Source: UBA9659 sp965208605 (GTDB taxonomy: Bacteria > Pseudomonadota > Gammaproteobacteria > Pseudomonadales > Azotimanducaceae). From it: a stretch of 64,000 nt of DNA. This document shows positions 44,413 through 53,462 of the stretch, piece by piece; positions within the stretch are counted from its first letter, which is position 1, and every line of letters starts with the position of its first letter. The notes under the pieces are model-generated. The model did no database searches, was not told the DNA's origin, and saw nothing but the letters and a program-made list of their open reading frames with translations. The DNA lies in assembly GCA_965208605.1 (NCBI GenBank), contig OZ242345.1:992001-1056000 (forward strand). The letters run 5' to 3'. The translations under genes were made by a program, and so were the position numbers.

Positions 44413-45528
44413 ATGACCAATGCCCACAAGACCGCTTTTGTTCCTGCCGAAGGCATCTACTTGCTGAATCATTCTGTAGGTCGTCCGCCCGTTACCAGTC
44501 GTGAGGCTTTTTCCAAGGGCTTTATGGATGCTTGGGAACTTGCAGGGGAAGATGTTTGGCCTCGCTGGTTGGAGGGTATAGATCAATTCAGATTAGCATT
44601 GGGCTTACTGCTTAACAGCGATTCGCAGTATTTCTGTCCGCAGGTCAACGTTTCCAGCACCCTAAGTAAAATACTGTACAGTCTTCCGGTGCAGGAAAAC
44701 CGTCGCACCATTGTTTACACGCAACAAGACTTTCCCTCAATTGGCTTTGTACTGCAGCAGGCGCAAAAAGCGGGCTACCGACTACGAGTGATTCCAGACT
44801 CGGTGGACTTGCTTGATGCCGGCAATTGGGCGGCGTACTTGTCGAGCGATGTCGCGCTTGCACTTATTACTCATGTGCACTCGAATACCGGCAAGCAAGT
44901 GCCGGTAGCGGAAATCACCGGTCTAACACGTGCGCGTGGAGTTGTATCTATCATTGATATCTGTCAATCCGTTGGCTGTGTACCTATTGACCTGCAAGCG
45001 TGGCAAGCGGATATCGCGATGGGTTCTTGCGTAAAATGGTTGTGCGGCGGTCCTGGAGCAGGTTTTCTATGGGTACACCCGGATCAACTGAATCGCTGTG
45101 AGCCAATCGACGTAGGATGGTTTTCTCACGAGAATCCGTTTGAGTTCGACATCGACAATTTCTGTTACGCCGGTGACGCATTGCGATTCTGGGGCGGAAC
45201 GCCGTCGGTACAGCCGTTTGTAACAGCGACCAACAGTATAAATTTGCTCAATGAGATAGGCATTGACATTATTCGAGATCACAATGTTCAACTCACCCAG
45301 TTGTTGGCTGATGCTGTAGAGCCCGAGCATGTGGTAACGCCCGCTCAATCTCATCAAAGAGGCGGTACGATGGCGTTGAGTTATGCCCAAGATCAGCTGC
45401 AAGCGCTGAGTAATAGACTGCGGAACGAAGGCATATTGTTTGATCTGCGGTCGACGGGCGTTCGACTCTCTCCACACATCTACAATGACGCTGCTGAAAT
45501 AGAACGGGTGATTGAATGCTTGGCATAG
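44413..45528 (+). CDS. Kynureninase-like PLP-dependent enzyme (class V aminotransferase fold)
   Basis: A perfect AGGAGG at 44401 selects the ATG at 44413 (371 residues). It has the kynureninase-like layout: N-terminal EGIYLLNHSVGRPP, the Asp block VVSIIDICQSVGCVPIDLQA, and Lys208 in GSCVKWLCGGPGAGFLWVHP as the PLP Schiff base. True kynureninases read DLAHSAG where this has DICQSVG, so the substrate or reaction may differ (desulfinase- or lyase-type members share the fold). With the PrnB-like enzyme upstream it could cleave a kynurenine-like product. Confidence 0.8.
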   Translation: MTNAHKTAFVPAEGIYLLNHSVGRPPVTSREAFSKGFMDAWELAGEDVWPRWLEGIDQFRLALGLLLNSDSQYFCPQVNVSSTLSKILYSLPVQENRRTIVYTQQDFPSIGFVLQQAQKAGYRLRVIPDSVDLLDAGNWAAYLSSDVALALITHVHSNTGKQVPVAEITGLTRARGVVSIIDICQSVGCVPIDLQAWQADIAMGSCVKWLCGGPGAGFLWVHPDQLNRCEPIDVGWFSHENPFEFDIDNFCYAGDALRFWGGTPSVQPFVTATNSINLLNEIGIDIIRDHNVQLTQLLADAVEPEHVVTPAQSHQRGGTMALSYAQDQLQALSNRLRNEGILFDLRSTGVRLSPHIYNDAAEIERVIECLA

Positions 45529-45984
45529 ATGCATAGAAGCGGACGCGAAAGCGATTTATCCGGCTGTGGGCGCCGTCTGCGCCAGGAATCTAATTGGTGG
45601 TCGTGCAAAGCGGAACTTTTTACATGAATCTTGACCAGGCCTTCTATTAAATAAGAGTTAGTTAGCATACTATTAGAATCAAAGGGGCAAGCGGGTTAAC
45701 GATTCAAGATATTACCTTTGAAATTCAGACATATTGAAGTATTCAAAGAAATTATGGACTGTGGAACGATCGTAGTATTCCCCGTCAAGTGGACAACTCA
45801 TAACTAGAGTTCTGGGAGTTTTCCTATTGCACGACTAATAAATGAAGCAAAGAGGACATTTTAGCTTTGGGTTGACACGGTTTTTTAACTAACCCAGTCT
45901 CATTAATTCCCTGCATACCTAACCCCTCAAACTTTAAAATTTTCTTATCACAGCCTCTGTTTTGTCTTACAGTGCTGTTTTCTA
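45529..45984. other. Gene-free stretch with one arm of a long-range inverted repeat
   Basis: No gene is supported. It contains the 25-base segment 45847-45871, which is matched in inverted orientation at 57604-57628. AT-rich, with no convincing terminator for the upstream operon. Confidence 0.5.
45847..45871. repeat. Left arm of a 25-bp long-range inverted repeat
   Basis: The reverse complement of this segment matches 57604-57628 at 22 of 25 positions, with conserved ends gcaaag/ctttgc on the outside. The two arms enclose the all-minus gene block from sulfatase 3 to the AraC regulator. Confidence 0.5.
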
Positions 45985-47733
45985 TTAGTTTTCAAACTTG
46001 ATGTAACCTGGCTTGTTTGGATACGCAGTTGCATCCTCTGGCTCTGTTATCACATTATTAGTCGCTTTATATTGCTTGTATGCGGTTGTTAAAACGGACA
46101 ACTGCTCAGGTGCAGCTTTGCTCAGGTCAACTTGTTCACCCGGATCATTGTCCAGATTATAAAGTGACCAGCTATTGTCTCCCCAGGGAGGCCTAACACG
46201 TACGGCCTTCCAATCACCCATAAATACAGATGCATGGCCAAAGAGCTCAAAACTAACAGTCTCATCTGATGCATAGAGAGTATCTTCAGTACCCTTTAGA
46301 TAAGGTATCATAGAGCGGCCTGTCGGAACATGTATCTTGCGCTCTTTATAATTTGTACCAGGGTGCTCTACATCAGCCAAATCCAGCAAGGTCGGCGTGA
46401 TATCGAGTACTGAAGCGAAAGCATCCATATTTTGAAAGCCATCTATGTTTTGCCCTTTCTCTAAAGCTTTAGGTAACTTCAAAATAAACGGAGTACGCAT
46501 ACCACCTTCTGTCGGTAGAAATTTGTAATAGCTTTGATGAACGGAGCCTACTTGAGCCCAACCTGGGCCATAGAATGGGTAAGAATTGCCCGCACCCATA
46601 TTTTGATAGCTATTGTCATACTCATTGGCTGCAAAAAACTCTTGATAGATACCCCTCTCACTGCGGTCATAGGGATCAGTGCCATTGTCGGACATAAACA
46701 TGATTACGCTATTATCGTATTGTCCAATATCCTTGAGATGCTGAATTAAACGTCCAACATTGGCATCCAGGTTATCGACCATCGCAGCATAAACCGCCAT
46801 CTTCTTCGCTTCATTTCGCTGTTCATCAGACGAAAGTTCATTCCATGCAGGTACTTCAGGCAAGCGCCCTGGCAACTCTAACTCCTCAGGAATAAGGCCC
46901 AGACCTTTCAAGCGCTGAAACCGCTGCTCCCGTATTACATCCCAACCTGGATCATAACGACCCATATACTTTTCGATGGTTGTTTTGGGAGCTTGTAAAG
47001 GCCAGTGTGGTGCAGTGAAAGACAAGTAAGCAAAAAAGGGCCGGCCATCCTCTTTATTTGTCTTCATAAGCTGCAACATTTGCTGGGTAAAGAGTTCGCT
47101 AGAATAGCCTTCAGGCCGATCAACCTCTTGCCCATTGCGGCTGTACGTTGCCGTAGGTTGGGCTGCATTGGGCCCCTGGTCATTAAAATGATTAGCCGTA
47201 CCATTAAGCAGTGCAAACGTATGTTCAAAACCACGGGCATGGGGTCGAAGTTCTGGTTCAAAGCCCAAATGCCACTTTCCGGTCATATAGGTATGGTAGC
47301 CAGAGTCTTGCAGCAATCTAGCCACTGTGACTACGTCCTGATTCAGGTGGCCAACATAGCCGGGCAAATCCTGGTGGTGAGGCAGAAGGTCTTCCGCCAT
47401 GGTTCCCATACCATTTAAATGATTATCAACACCTGTTAACAGCACCGAACGCGTTGGAGAACAGGTGGGTAAACTGTGAAAAGAGGTTAATCGCAGCCCC
47501 TGAGCAGCTAATGCATCAATATGGGGTGTTTCGATTTCACTACCGAACGACCCGATATCCCCCAGCCCCAAGTCGTCAGCAACAATCAGCACCAGGTTTG
47601 GGCGACCGCTAGTCTTCTCAGTCGCCTGCTCTTGCTCTTTATTTGTCGCCTGATCGTTGCTAGTTGTTATTTCTGAAGGGGAGCAACCGCTAATTGCCAG
47701 CAAGGTAACTAATAAACACACTATGATTTTCAT
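45985..47733 (-). CDS. Arylsulfatase-family lipoprotein
   Basis: The ATG at 47733 gives 582 residues with a lipoprotein signal (MKIIVCLLVTLLAISGC). All sulfatase motifs are normal: C91-S-P-T-R, LVLIVADDLGLGDIGSFGSE, YMTGKWHLGFEPEL, APHWPLQAPK, SDNGTDP, plus a complete C-terminal subdomain. It would remove sulfate esters at the cell envelope. It needs a formylglycine-generating enzyme, not in this window. It follows the amidohydrolase on the same strand, downstream of a TonB receptor. Confidence 0.92.
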   Translation of the reverse strand: MKIIVCLLVTLLAISGCSPSEITTSNDQATNKEQEQATEKTSGRPNLVLIVADDLGLGDIGSFGSEIETPHIDALAAQGLRLTSFHSLPTCSPTRSVLLTGVDNHLNGMGTMAEDLLPHHQDLPGYVGHLNQDVVTVARLLQDSGYHTYMTGKWHLGFEPELRPHARGFEHTFALLNGTANHFNDQGPNAAQPTATYSRNGQEVDRPEGYSSELFTQQMLQLMKTNKEDGRPFFAYLSFTAPHWPLQAPKTTIEKYMGRYDPGWDVIREQRFQRLKGLGLIPEELELPGRLPEVPAWNELSSDEQRNEAKKMAVYAAMVDNLDANVGRLIQHLKDIGQYDNSVIMFMSDNGTDPYDRSERGIYQEFFAANEYDNSYQNMGAGNSYPFYGPGWAQVGSVHQSYYKFLPTEGGMRTPFILKLPKALEKGQNIDGFQNMDAFASVLDITPTLLDLADVEHPGTNYKERKIHVPTGRSMIPYLKGTEDTLYASDETVSFELFGHASVFMGDWKAVRVRPPWGDNSWSLYNLDNDPGEQVDLSKAAPEQLSVLTTAYKQYKATNNVITEPEDATAYPNKPGYIKFEN

Positions 47734-47823
47734 AATATATCTCAATTAATTCCAGTGCCGAGTGAGTATCCCCGCCATAGAGGGACGGGGTTTAAATACA
47801 AGGGGATTAAAAAAGCTTCGAAT

Positions 47824-49101
47824 TCAATCTCGGACAAGTTCAATACCACCCCGCCAAATCCTGGCAATATCGCGTGTAGCAAAAATATTTTGTGTTGGGT
47901 CACCCTGCACTAACACCATATCAGCACGTAACCCCGCCTTGATTCTGCCACGATCACTCATTTGAAAAGCATCCGCAGCGTCCGATGTCGCTGCCCGCAA
48001 CACCTGTTCAGCAGATAGCCCGGCTACCGTAAAGAGTTCCAACAGACGATGAAAACTGGCACCGTGCACAATACGGGGGTTGCCGGTGAACGCATCACTG
48101 CCCATCAACAACCGGACATCAGCATCAATCAAACTGCGTGTACCCTCAAGTATTGGCTGCATACTCATCCCTGGTGGTGGTGTGACAACTTTACTGAGCT
48201 CTCGCAGCGACAAATCAGACAGATAAGGTTTGATCAACGGATCATCTAGCAGTAGTTGCGGACCAACTCCGAGGAGTCCATCAATCACCGCAAGACTAGG
48301 CATAACAAACATGTCTGCTGCCGCTATCCGGGCGGCTAATTCAGGCAGGGCACCGGCATCGCGCCAATGGTGAACCAGACCATCAACACCAGCGGCCTCC
48401 GCCAGGTGTATGTCATCAGCGTTTTCAACGTGAGCCAGCACCAGCAAACCACGATCGTGCCCCGCTTTTGCGATGGCATTTACTCTATCTGCATCCAGAG
48501 TCGGCATGCCTTTGGTTTGGTGGCGTACACCGTTGATAACCAGCTTCAGGTAATTTGCGCCAAGGCGAATACGCTCTTGCACAAAGGCCTCTGCATCCTC
48601 AGCTTTTTCCAATACCGGGATTTCGTATCCATCATACTCCGTCCCATGTCCGCCAGGAGCGGTAATAAAGATGCCAGAGGAGCGAAAATCGGCAATGTCT
48701 GCCCGTGTAGCCGCTGCATCGCGCAGAGCTTTGTCATACTCGGAAAAGGTTCCCATATCAAGAACAGTGGTCACACCAAAGAGCAATGCATCCGACAGCT
48801 GTGTCACCGATTCCGTATGGGTATGAGTGTCGATAAAACCAGGAAGTAACGTTTGACCTTTGCCATCGATCAGGGTGACTCCATCCATCTTGACATCTTC
48901 CATATTGGCAGATGGGTCTAGGGTAATAATGCGGCCGTCTCGTACCAACACATTAGCCTGACTATGTATCCTCTCGCCATCAAATACCTGAGCGCCTACA
49001 ACCATAAAGGCATTGGACTGAGGTTGGTTCACCTGTCTCTCAGCACATCCCGAAAGAATCGCGATGAACAAGGCTAAACCAAGCAAACCTGTTTTCACCA
49101 T
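47824..49101 (-). CDS. Amidohydrolase-family lipoprotein
   Basis: The 425 residues begin with a lipoprotein signal (MVKTGLLGLALFIAILSGC) and carry the metal-dependent amidohydrolase pattern: HxH in GFIDTHTHTES, Lys in NYLKLVINGVRH, His in LVLAHVENA and in LVHHWRD, Asp in MGSDAFTGNP. Relatives hydrolyse amides, imides or dipeptide-like bonds (imidazolonepropionase/prolidase-like branch). An envelope location next to a sulfatase and TonB receptor suggests processing of an imported compound; the substrate is unknown. Confidence 0.88.
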   Translation of the reverse strand: MVKTGLLGLALFIAILSGCAERQVNQPQSNAFMVVGAQVFDGERIHSQANVLVRDGRIITLDPSANMEDVKMDGVTLIDGKGQTLLPGFIDTHTHTESVTQLSDALLFGVTTVLDMGTFSEYDKALRDAAATRADIADFRSSGIFITAPGGHGTEYDGYEIPVLEKAEDAEAFVQERIRLGANYLKLVINGVRHQTKGMPTLDADRVNAIAKAGHDRGLLVLAHVENADDIHLAEAAGVDGLVHHWRDAGALPELAARIAAADMFVMPSLAVIDGLLGVGPQLLLDDPLIKPYLSDLSLRELSKVVTPPPGMSMQPILEGTRSLIDADVRLLMGSDAFTGNPRIVHGASFHRLLELFTVAGLSAEQVLRAATSDAADAFQMSDRGRIKAGLRADMVLVQGDPTQNIFATRDIARIWRGGIELVRD

Positions 49102-49190
49102 AGTAAATAAACTCCGCAGGAAATCATGATCAGATCTGATTCAATAAAGGCAAAAACTCTTCAGATAAATTCTGACATTAAAACCAGATC

Positions 49191-49232
49191 AAAAAAAATG
49201 GGCAATGGTTCGATATCGAACCATTGCCCATT
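49191..49232 (-). terminator. Rho-independent terminator after the TonB receptor
   Basis: Positions 49197-49232 form a perfect 36-base palindrome (18-base arms, starting aatgggcaatggttcgat). In minus-strand sense it is followed by a run of eight U's (plus-strand A's 49191-49198), 21 bases downstream of the receptor stop. It should end the receptor transcript before the amidohydrolase. Confidence 0.9.
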
Positions 49233-49252
49233 CAGTACAAATTTACTAAATT

Positions 49253-51646
49253 CTAGAATTTGTAACTGGCATTCAAGCCCAGAGTACGAGGCCTGATCGT
49301 AGTACCCGCCACCCAACCGCCAGGGCCCTCAGGATTAATGGAATCCAATCTAGTCAGTGCATACTCATCCGTCAAGTTGTTCACAAACAAGGCAACATCC
49401 CACTGCTCTGTCTGCACACCAACACGTAAGTTAGCCGTGTTATAGGAGTCCAATGTAGTATTGACGTTCGATGTATTGATGTTCGATGATTCTGATGGAT
49501 GATTTGGGTTATTTCTAAAGTAGGACTCTACTTCGCCAGTATATTGAAAACTCAGGTTACCGTAACCTTCCAACCCCTCAGAAATAGTGCGGTTGTATGC
49601 CAACGTGGCATTCAATTTCCAGTCAGGGACAAAAATCAAGGAGTCACCGGCAACGGCTTCGTTAGAAGGCAGATCCTCGGTAAATTCAGCGTCGGTATAA
49701 GAGCCACCAACACTAACCACAAGGTTATCGGTCGCTAAGGCTCTGAATTCAAACTCAAACCCTTTACTTTCTGCACCCCCGGCATTCGTTGTGAAACTAC
49801 GACCGCATGGCAGGCGAGTAGTGATTTGAAGATCCTCGTAATCAATCTTGAAGACTGACGCATTAAATTGTACGCGCTGATCTGCCCAGGTTGACTTAAG
49901 GCCTAACTCATAATTCCAAAGGTTTTCCGACTGGAATCCTTCGGGATTAAAGCTAATACCCAAGTCTGCTAAATCTGCAGGGCAGTCAAAGCCGGCAGCG
50001 GGGACAAGGGGTACATTACTCTGTCCACCACCAAGACGAAAACCACGAGCAGCCTGTGCAGACAGCAATACATCATCCGTGGCTGCGTAGCTAAACAAAA
50101 ACTTGGGGTTTGTGCCATCTTCTTCGGGTCTACGAGTAGGCGCAGGCTCAATATCAGCAGCAAGTACACCATTCAGTATGCCGGTCGTTAACAGAGCAAA
50201 TCTCTGTTCTGTATCGAAATAACGCAACCCGACCATCGCAGATAACTTATCGGTAAGCTGATATTTCACCTCACCAAAAAGTGCTGTCTGCTCAACATCG
50301 GACTCAGCCAGTGTTCTGAGCAAAATACCTAGCTCGGCACCAAATCGCCCATAAATATCCAAGGCTATGCCAGCCGGGTCAAACATTTCAAGAAATTGAT
50401 TATAATCAACTTCTTGCTTGCTATAGTACACGCCGGCAATCCATTGAAAACGGCCATCATGCGTTGATGTCAACCGTATTTCCTGACTGAAATTCTCTAT
50501 GTTCTTATTGTCATCCAAACTAATCCCCAGAACCGCTACTCCCTGCCGCCCCGGGAAGAAACCGCCCCCCAGGTTATTACTCGAAAGATCAACAAAAGCT
50601 CTGATATCGCGATCGATAGAACTGGTCGACGAGGTCAACTGTACATTTTCAAAATCGTAGTTAACCGTCAGATTTAATATATCAACTTGATCGTCATAGA
50701 CCTGCTCAAGATATTTCCATTGCTCATATTCACCACTGGAATCAAAGGTTTGATCAGGCTGTAGTGCACCCACATCAACCAAGCGCTGCGTGCCCACAGC
50801 CGCCAGGTTATCATCGGGAGTACCAGCACCAAATGTATCCTGATTGATATAGGTGAACTTCGCCTCTAAATTTTCGCTAGGCGTCCATAACAAGCTCAAC
50901 CGAACGCCATCTTTTTCAGTCGTATTGACGTCCGAACCCAACCCTGGCCCAGGAGCAAGGTTATCAATCCAACCTGCTTGCTCAGTATTGTAGACAACTA
51001 AACGTGTAGCCAAGGTATCCTCGATTAAAGGAGCATTAACCATTCCCCGAACCGTATGACCTGTGCCCCCGTCTTCCACAGACGAAAAACCAACATCAAT
51101 TAAACCTTCGAGGTCCTCCATATTGGGCGCATTAGAAATTAAACGGATAGTGCCCGCTAAAGAACCAGACCCATAAAGTGTGCCTTGTGGTCCTCGAAGT
51201 ACTTCAAGGCGGGCCAAATCAAAAGGCTCCAGATCAGGGTTATAAAGTACGGCTGAAACAGGGATCTCATCAAAATACACGCCCACAGTTTCCGAGGCGC
51301 GGATATTATCTCGTCTAACTTCACCGGAATTGATACCGCGAATGTTCAGCTGCGTACGACCATTACCTTGGGCAGCAACAGCCAGACCCGGTATTTTATA
51401 AGCATATTCTGCGAGACTGTTAATGCCGGAGTTCTTTAGATCTCTCTGCGACACCGCTGAAATAGCTATGGGAATATCCTGTACACCTTCAGCACGCTTG
51501 GAGGCTGTAACAACAATCTCCTCTAACTGTCTGCCGCTAGACGCATTTTCTTCTGCCATGGCTGGTGTCGATACCAGATATGCAGCTCCTATGACTCCCG
51601 ATACAGCATTGAATAAAACAGACTTACGACTATTTTTTATAAACAT
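49253..51646 (-). CDS. TonB-dependent outer-membrane receptor
   Basis: The 797 residues have a signal peptide (...SGVIGAAYLVSTPAMAEE), TonB-box-like LEEIVVTASKRAEGVQDIPI, a plug with ARLEVLRGPQGTLYGSGSLA, and a 22-strand barrel ending IRPRTLGLNASYKF. It imports a substrate across the outer membrane using TonB. The sequence is of the type found next to sulfatases and amidohydrolases in marine gammaproteobacteria, where substrates are rarely known. It ends at a strong terminator. Confidence 0.95.
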   Translation of the reverse strand: MFIKNSRKSVLFNAVSGVIGAAYLVSTPAMAEENASSGRQLEEIVVTASKRAEGVQDIPIAISAVSQRDLKNSGINSLAEYAYKIPGLAVAAQGNGRTQLNIRGINSGEVRRDNIRASETVGVYFDEIPVSAVLYNPDLEPFDLARLEVLRGPQGTLYGSGSLAGTIRLISNAPNMEDLEGLIDVGFSSVEDGGTGHTVRGMVNAPLIEDTLATRLVVYNTEQAGWIDNLAPGPGLGSDVNTTEKDGVRLSLLWTPSENLEAKFTYINQDTFGAGTPDDNLAAVGTQRLVDVGALQPDQTFDSSGEYEQWKYLEQVYDDQVDILNLTVNYDFENVQLTSSTSSIDRDIRAFVDLSSNNLGGGFFPGRQGVAVLGISLDDNKNIENFSQEIRLTSTHDGRFQWIAGVYYSKQEVDYNQFLEMFDPAGIALDIYGRFGAELGILLRTLAESDVEQTALFGEVKYQLTDKLSAMVGLRYFDTEQRFALLTTGILNGVLAADIEPAPTRRPEEDGTNPKFLFSYAATDDVLLSAQAARGFRLGGGQSNVPLVPAAGFDCPADLADLGISFNPEGFQSENLWNYELGLKSTWADQRVQFNASVFKIDYEDLQITTRLPCGRSFTTNAGGAESKGFEFEFRALATDNLVVSVGGSYTDAEFTEDLPSNEAVAGDSLIFVPDWKLNATLAYNRTISEGLEGYGNLSFQYTGEVESYFRNNPNHPSESSNINTSNVNTTLDSYNTANLRVGVQTEQWDVALFVNNLTDEYALTRLDSINPEGPGGWVAGTTIRPRTLGLNASYKF

Positions 51647-51968
51647 AACTAACCCCTCGAATAATATTTTAATAACCTGTCTTACATAGGCTTTATGTGG
51701 CCCACCTGACTCAGGTATCCGAACTTAATCAAGCAAAATATAGAGTGACAACTAATCATTTAATCAAAATGCCCCACCAGTCTCGTTATAAGAATTAGAT
51801 CTGGCTATGCAACTAAACGCCTATAAAATACTTGGCAGGTCAGCAATTGTAACTAATGGAATTATTCATTAGACGCCAACATGCAGTCAAATAACGACAG
51901 CTTGTTTTATAAATATTGGCCCAGCCAAAACAAAATCTGACTCTTGAACCAATACAGCAACTATGACG
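51647..51968. other. Intergenic stretch upstream of the TonB receptor
   Basis: 322 AT-rich bases with no gene. The receptor promoter should be here, but I cannot point to one with confidence. Confidence 0.5.
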
Positions 51969-52328
51969 CTACTGAAGAGCCGTGTTCACATCATCGAATT
52001 TAATTTCTCCTGCTTCAAGCCATTCGGAAACCGGAATTCTTTCTTCCTTAGTCACTTTACCTGCTATCTTTTTCTTTCTGAGCCCAATGACTTTGTCTCC
52101 AACCAGAGCTTCTCTCATTCGAATTTTCTCCTTACTCACGTTAAACACCATTAGGTCTTCGGAGATAATTAGCGGTCCCTCATAGCTCTTACGAATGAGA
52201 TCAATGGTGGCCTGATTGATATCGAAATTATTAAAAAGGTGATAGACAACAGCCAGACGCGACTTGGTCATGGCAAATATCTTCCCGACACTGGACGGAG
52301 GAGTATGAACAGCCGTAGCTACTGAGGG
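51969..52328 (-). pseudogene. C-terminal fragment of a metallo-beta-lactamase-fold hydrolase
   Basis: From a nominal ATG at 52271 the frame reads MTKSRLAVVYHLFNNFDINQ ... GPLIISEDLMVFNVSKEKIR, like the end of RNase Z/AtsA-type MBL enzymes (PRLAVxYHFFND...GPLxxAxDLMVxNV). The homology continues upstream of that ATG in the same frame (ATAVHTPPSSVGKIFA) until a TAA at 52329. The N-terminal catalytic HxHxDH part is missing, so this is probably a dead remnant. Confidence 0.6.
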
Positions 52329-52433
52329 TTAACACTCTATTGCATAAGAATTCTTATATTGAGCAAAGGTCTAATCGCACCATACTGTTTGCACTTATAC
52401 ATACCCCAGTAATAAAGGGCCATATAGCTTATT

Positions 52434-52754
52434 TTATAAATACTGGTTCAACCAGGCCGAAATCTGACTTTCAAGCATGGCCCCCGAGCGCCGGTCGACC
52501 AGCTCACCATCCTTAATAATCAACAAGGTTGGCGTCGATCTAATATTGAGCTTTTCTGAAGCTTGCGGGTTGTCTTCCTGATTGGCCATGACCAAATTAA
52601 ATCTGCCAGAATATTTCACAGCGATCCTTTCCAACATCGGACCAACCATTTTGCAAGGACCACACCAGGGTGCCCAAAAATCTACTACAACCGGAAGTTC
52701 AGAGTTAAATACCAAATCATCAAAACTTTCATCTACGACAGTTATAGGCTTCAT
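52434..52754 (-). CDS. Thioredoxin
   Basis: The ATG at 52754 (AGGAAG upstream) gives 106 residues; a GTG six bases earlier is possible. The redox motif is W-C31-G-P-C34 and the fold is complete (STPTLLIIKDGELVDRRSGA). It lacks a signal peptide, so it works in the cytoplasm. A dedicated thioredoxin next to an AhpD-like protein suggests a shared redox role. Confidence 0.93.
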   Translation of the reverse strand: MKPITVVDESFDDLVFNSELPVVVDFWAPWCGPCKMVGPMLERIAVKYSGRFNLVMANQEDNPQASEKLNIRSTPTLLIIKDGELVDRRSGAMLESQISAWLNQYL

Positions 52755-52807
52755 AAACACTTCCTGCTTTTAAGAACATATAAAGAAATAGCTTTCGTGC
52801 AAAAGTC

Positions 52808-53398
52808 TCACTGATGTTTTTCTCTGGACCAGCCCTGTTTATCCAGATACTTGACCCCAGATTCATTGGCACCATCTTCCAGCGTAGTTGCCATGGAGTC
52901 ATTCCACCTATTGAGATAACCAAATAAAGCCACAACACCAAGTATCTCTACTATTTCACCTTCGTCCCAATGCTGGCGAAGCTCTTTTGAGACTTCATCC
53001 GTTACGCCATTAGGTATTGTTGAAGCTGCAATAGTGAAATCAAGTGCTGCCCGTTCTGCCGCCGAAAACGCAGGGTGCTCTTGATATTCCCAAATATTTT
53101 CCATTTTTTTCTGATCTGTACCGTAACGTTCGGCAGCGCGAATGGTATGAGCCTGACAATAACGACAACCTGCCGTTAAACTCGATAAATAGCCAATCAA
53201 TCGTTTTAAAGAACTTGTAACACGGCCATGATTATCCATAACAGCTACATTGAGATTAATAAATGCTTTAGCTATATCAGGACGCCGCTGCATGGTTAAG
53301 ACACTATTCGGACAAAAACCCAGCGTCTCGTTAAAAAACTTTGCCAACTCAGCAACTTGCGGATCTGCATTCGGTGACAATGGCGTGATTAGTGGCAT
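52808..53398 (-). CDS. Carboxymuconolactone decarboxylase/AhpD-like protein
   Basis: The 196 residues contain the family's CxxC (C78-R-Y-C81 followed by QAHT) and flanking helices (LKRLIGYLSSLTAGCRYCQA; FSAAERAALDFTIAASTIPN). CxxC members are alkylhydroperoxidase-like redox proteins, whereas true CMD enzymes lack the Cys pair. It sits between thioredoxin and the ThDP enzyme, 53 bases from the former, so thioredoxin may be its reductant. Confidence 0.85.
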   Translation of the reverse strand: MPLITPLSPNADPQVAELAKFFNETLGFCPNSVLTMQRRPDIAKAFINLNVAVMDNHGRVTSSLKRLIGYLSSLTAGCRYCQAHTIRAAERYGTDQKKMENIWEYQEHPAFSAAERAALDFTIAASTIPNGVTDEVSKELRQHWDEGEIVEILGVVALFGYLNRWNDSMATTLEDGANESGVKYLDKQGWSREKHQ

Positions 53399-53462
53399 AG
53401 CAATAAATCCCCTCAGCTCAAATACTGCTTATTAAAAAGTGTCGTTCAACTTATACAGAACA

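Noticed and set aside
40059..45789. 16-bp exact match agtattccccgtcaag at 40059-40074 and 45774-45789
   Set aside because: One copy is inside the marR coding sequence. One 16-bp match in a 64-kb window is about what chance predicts, and there is no further flanking identity.
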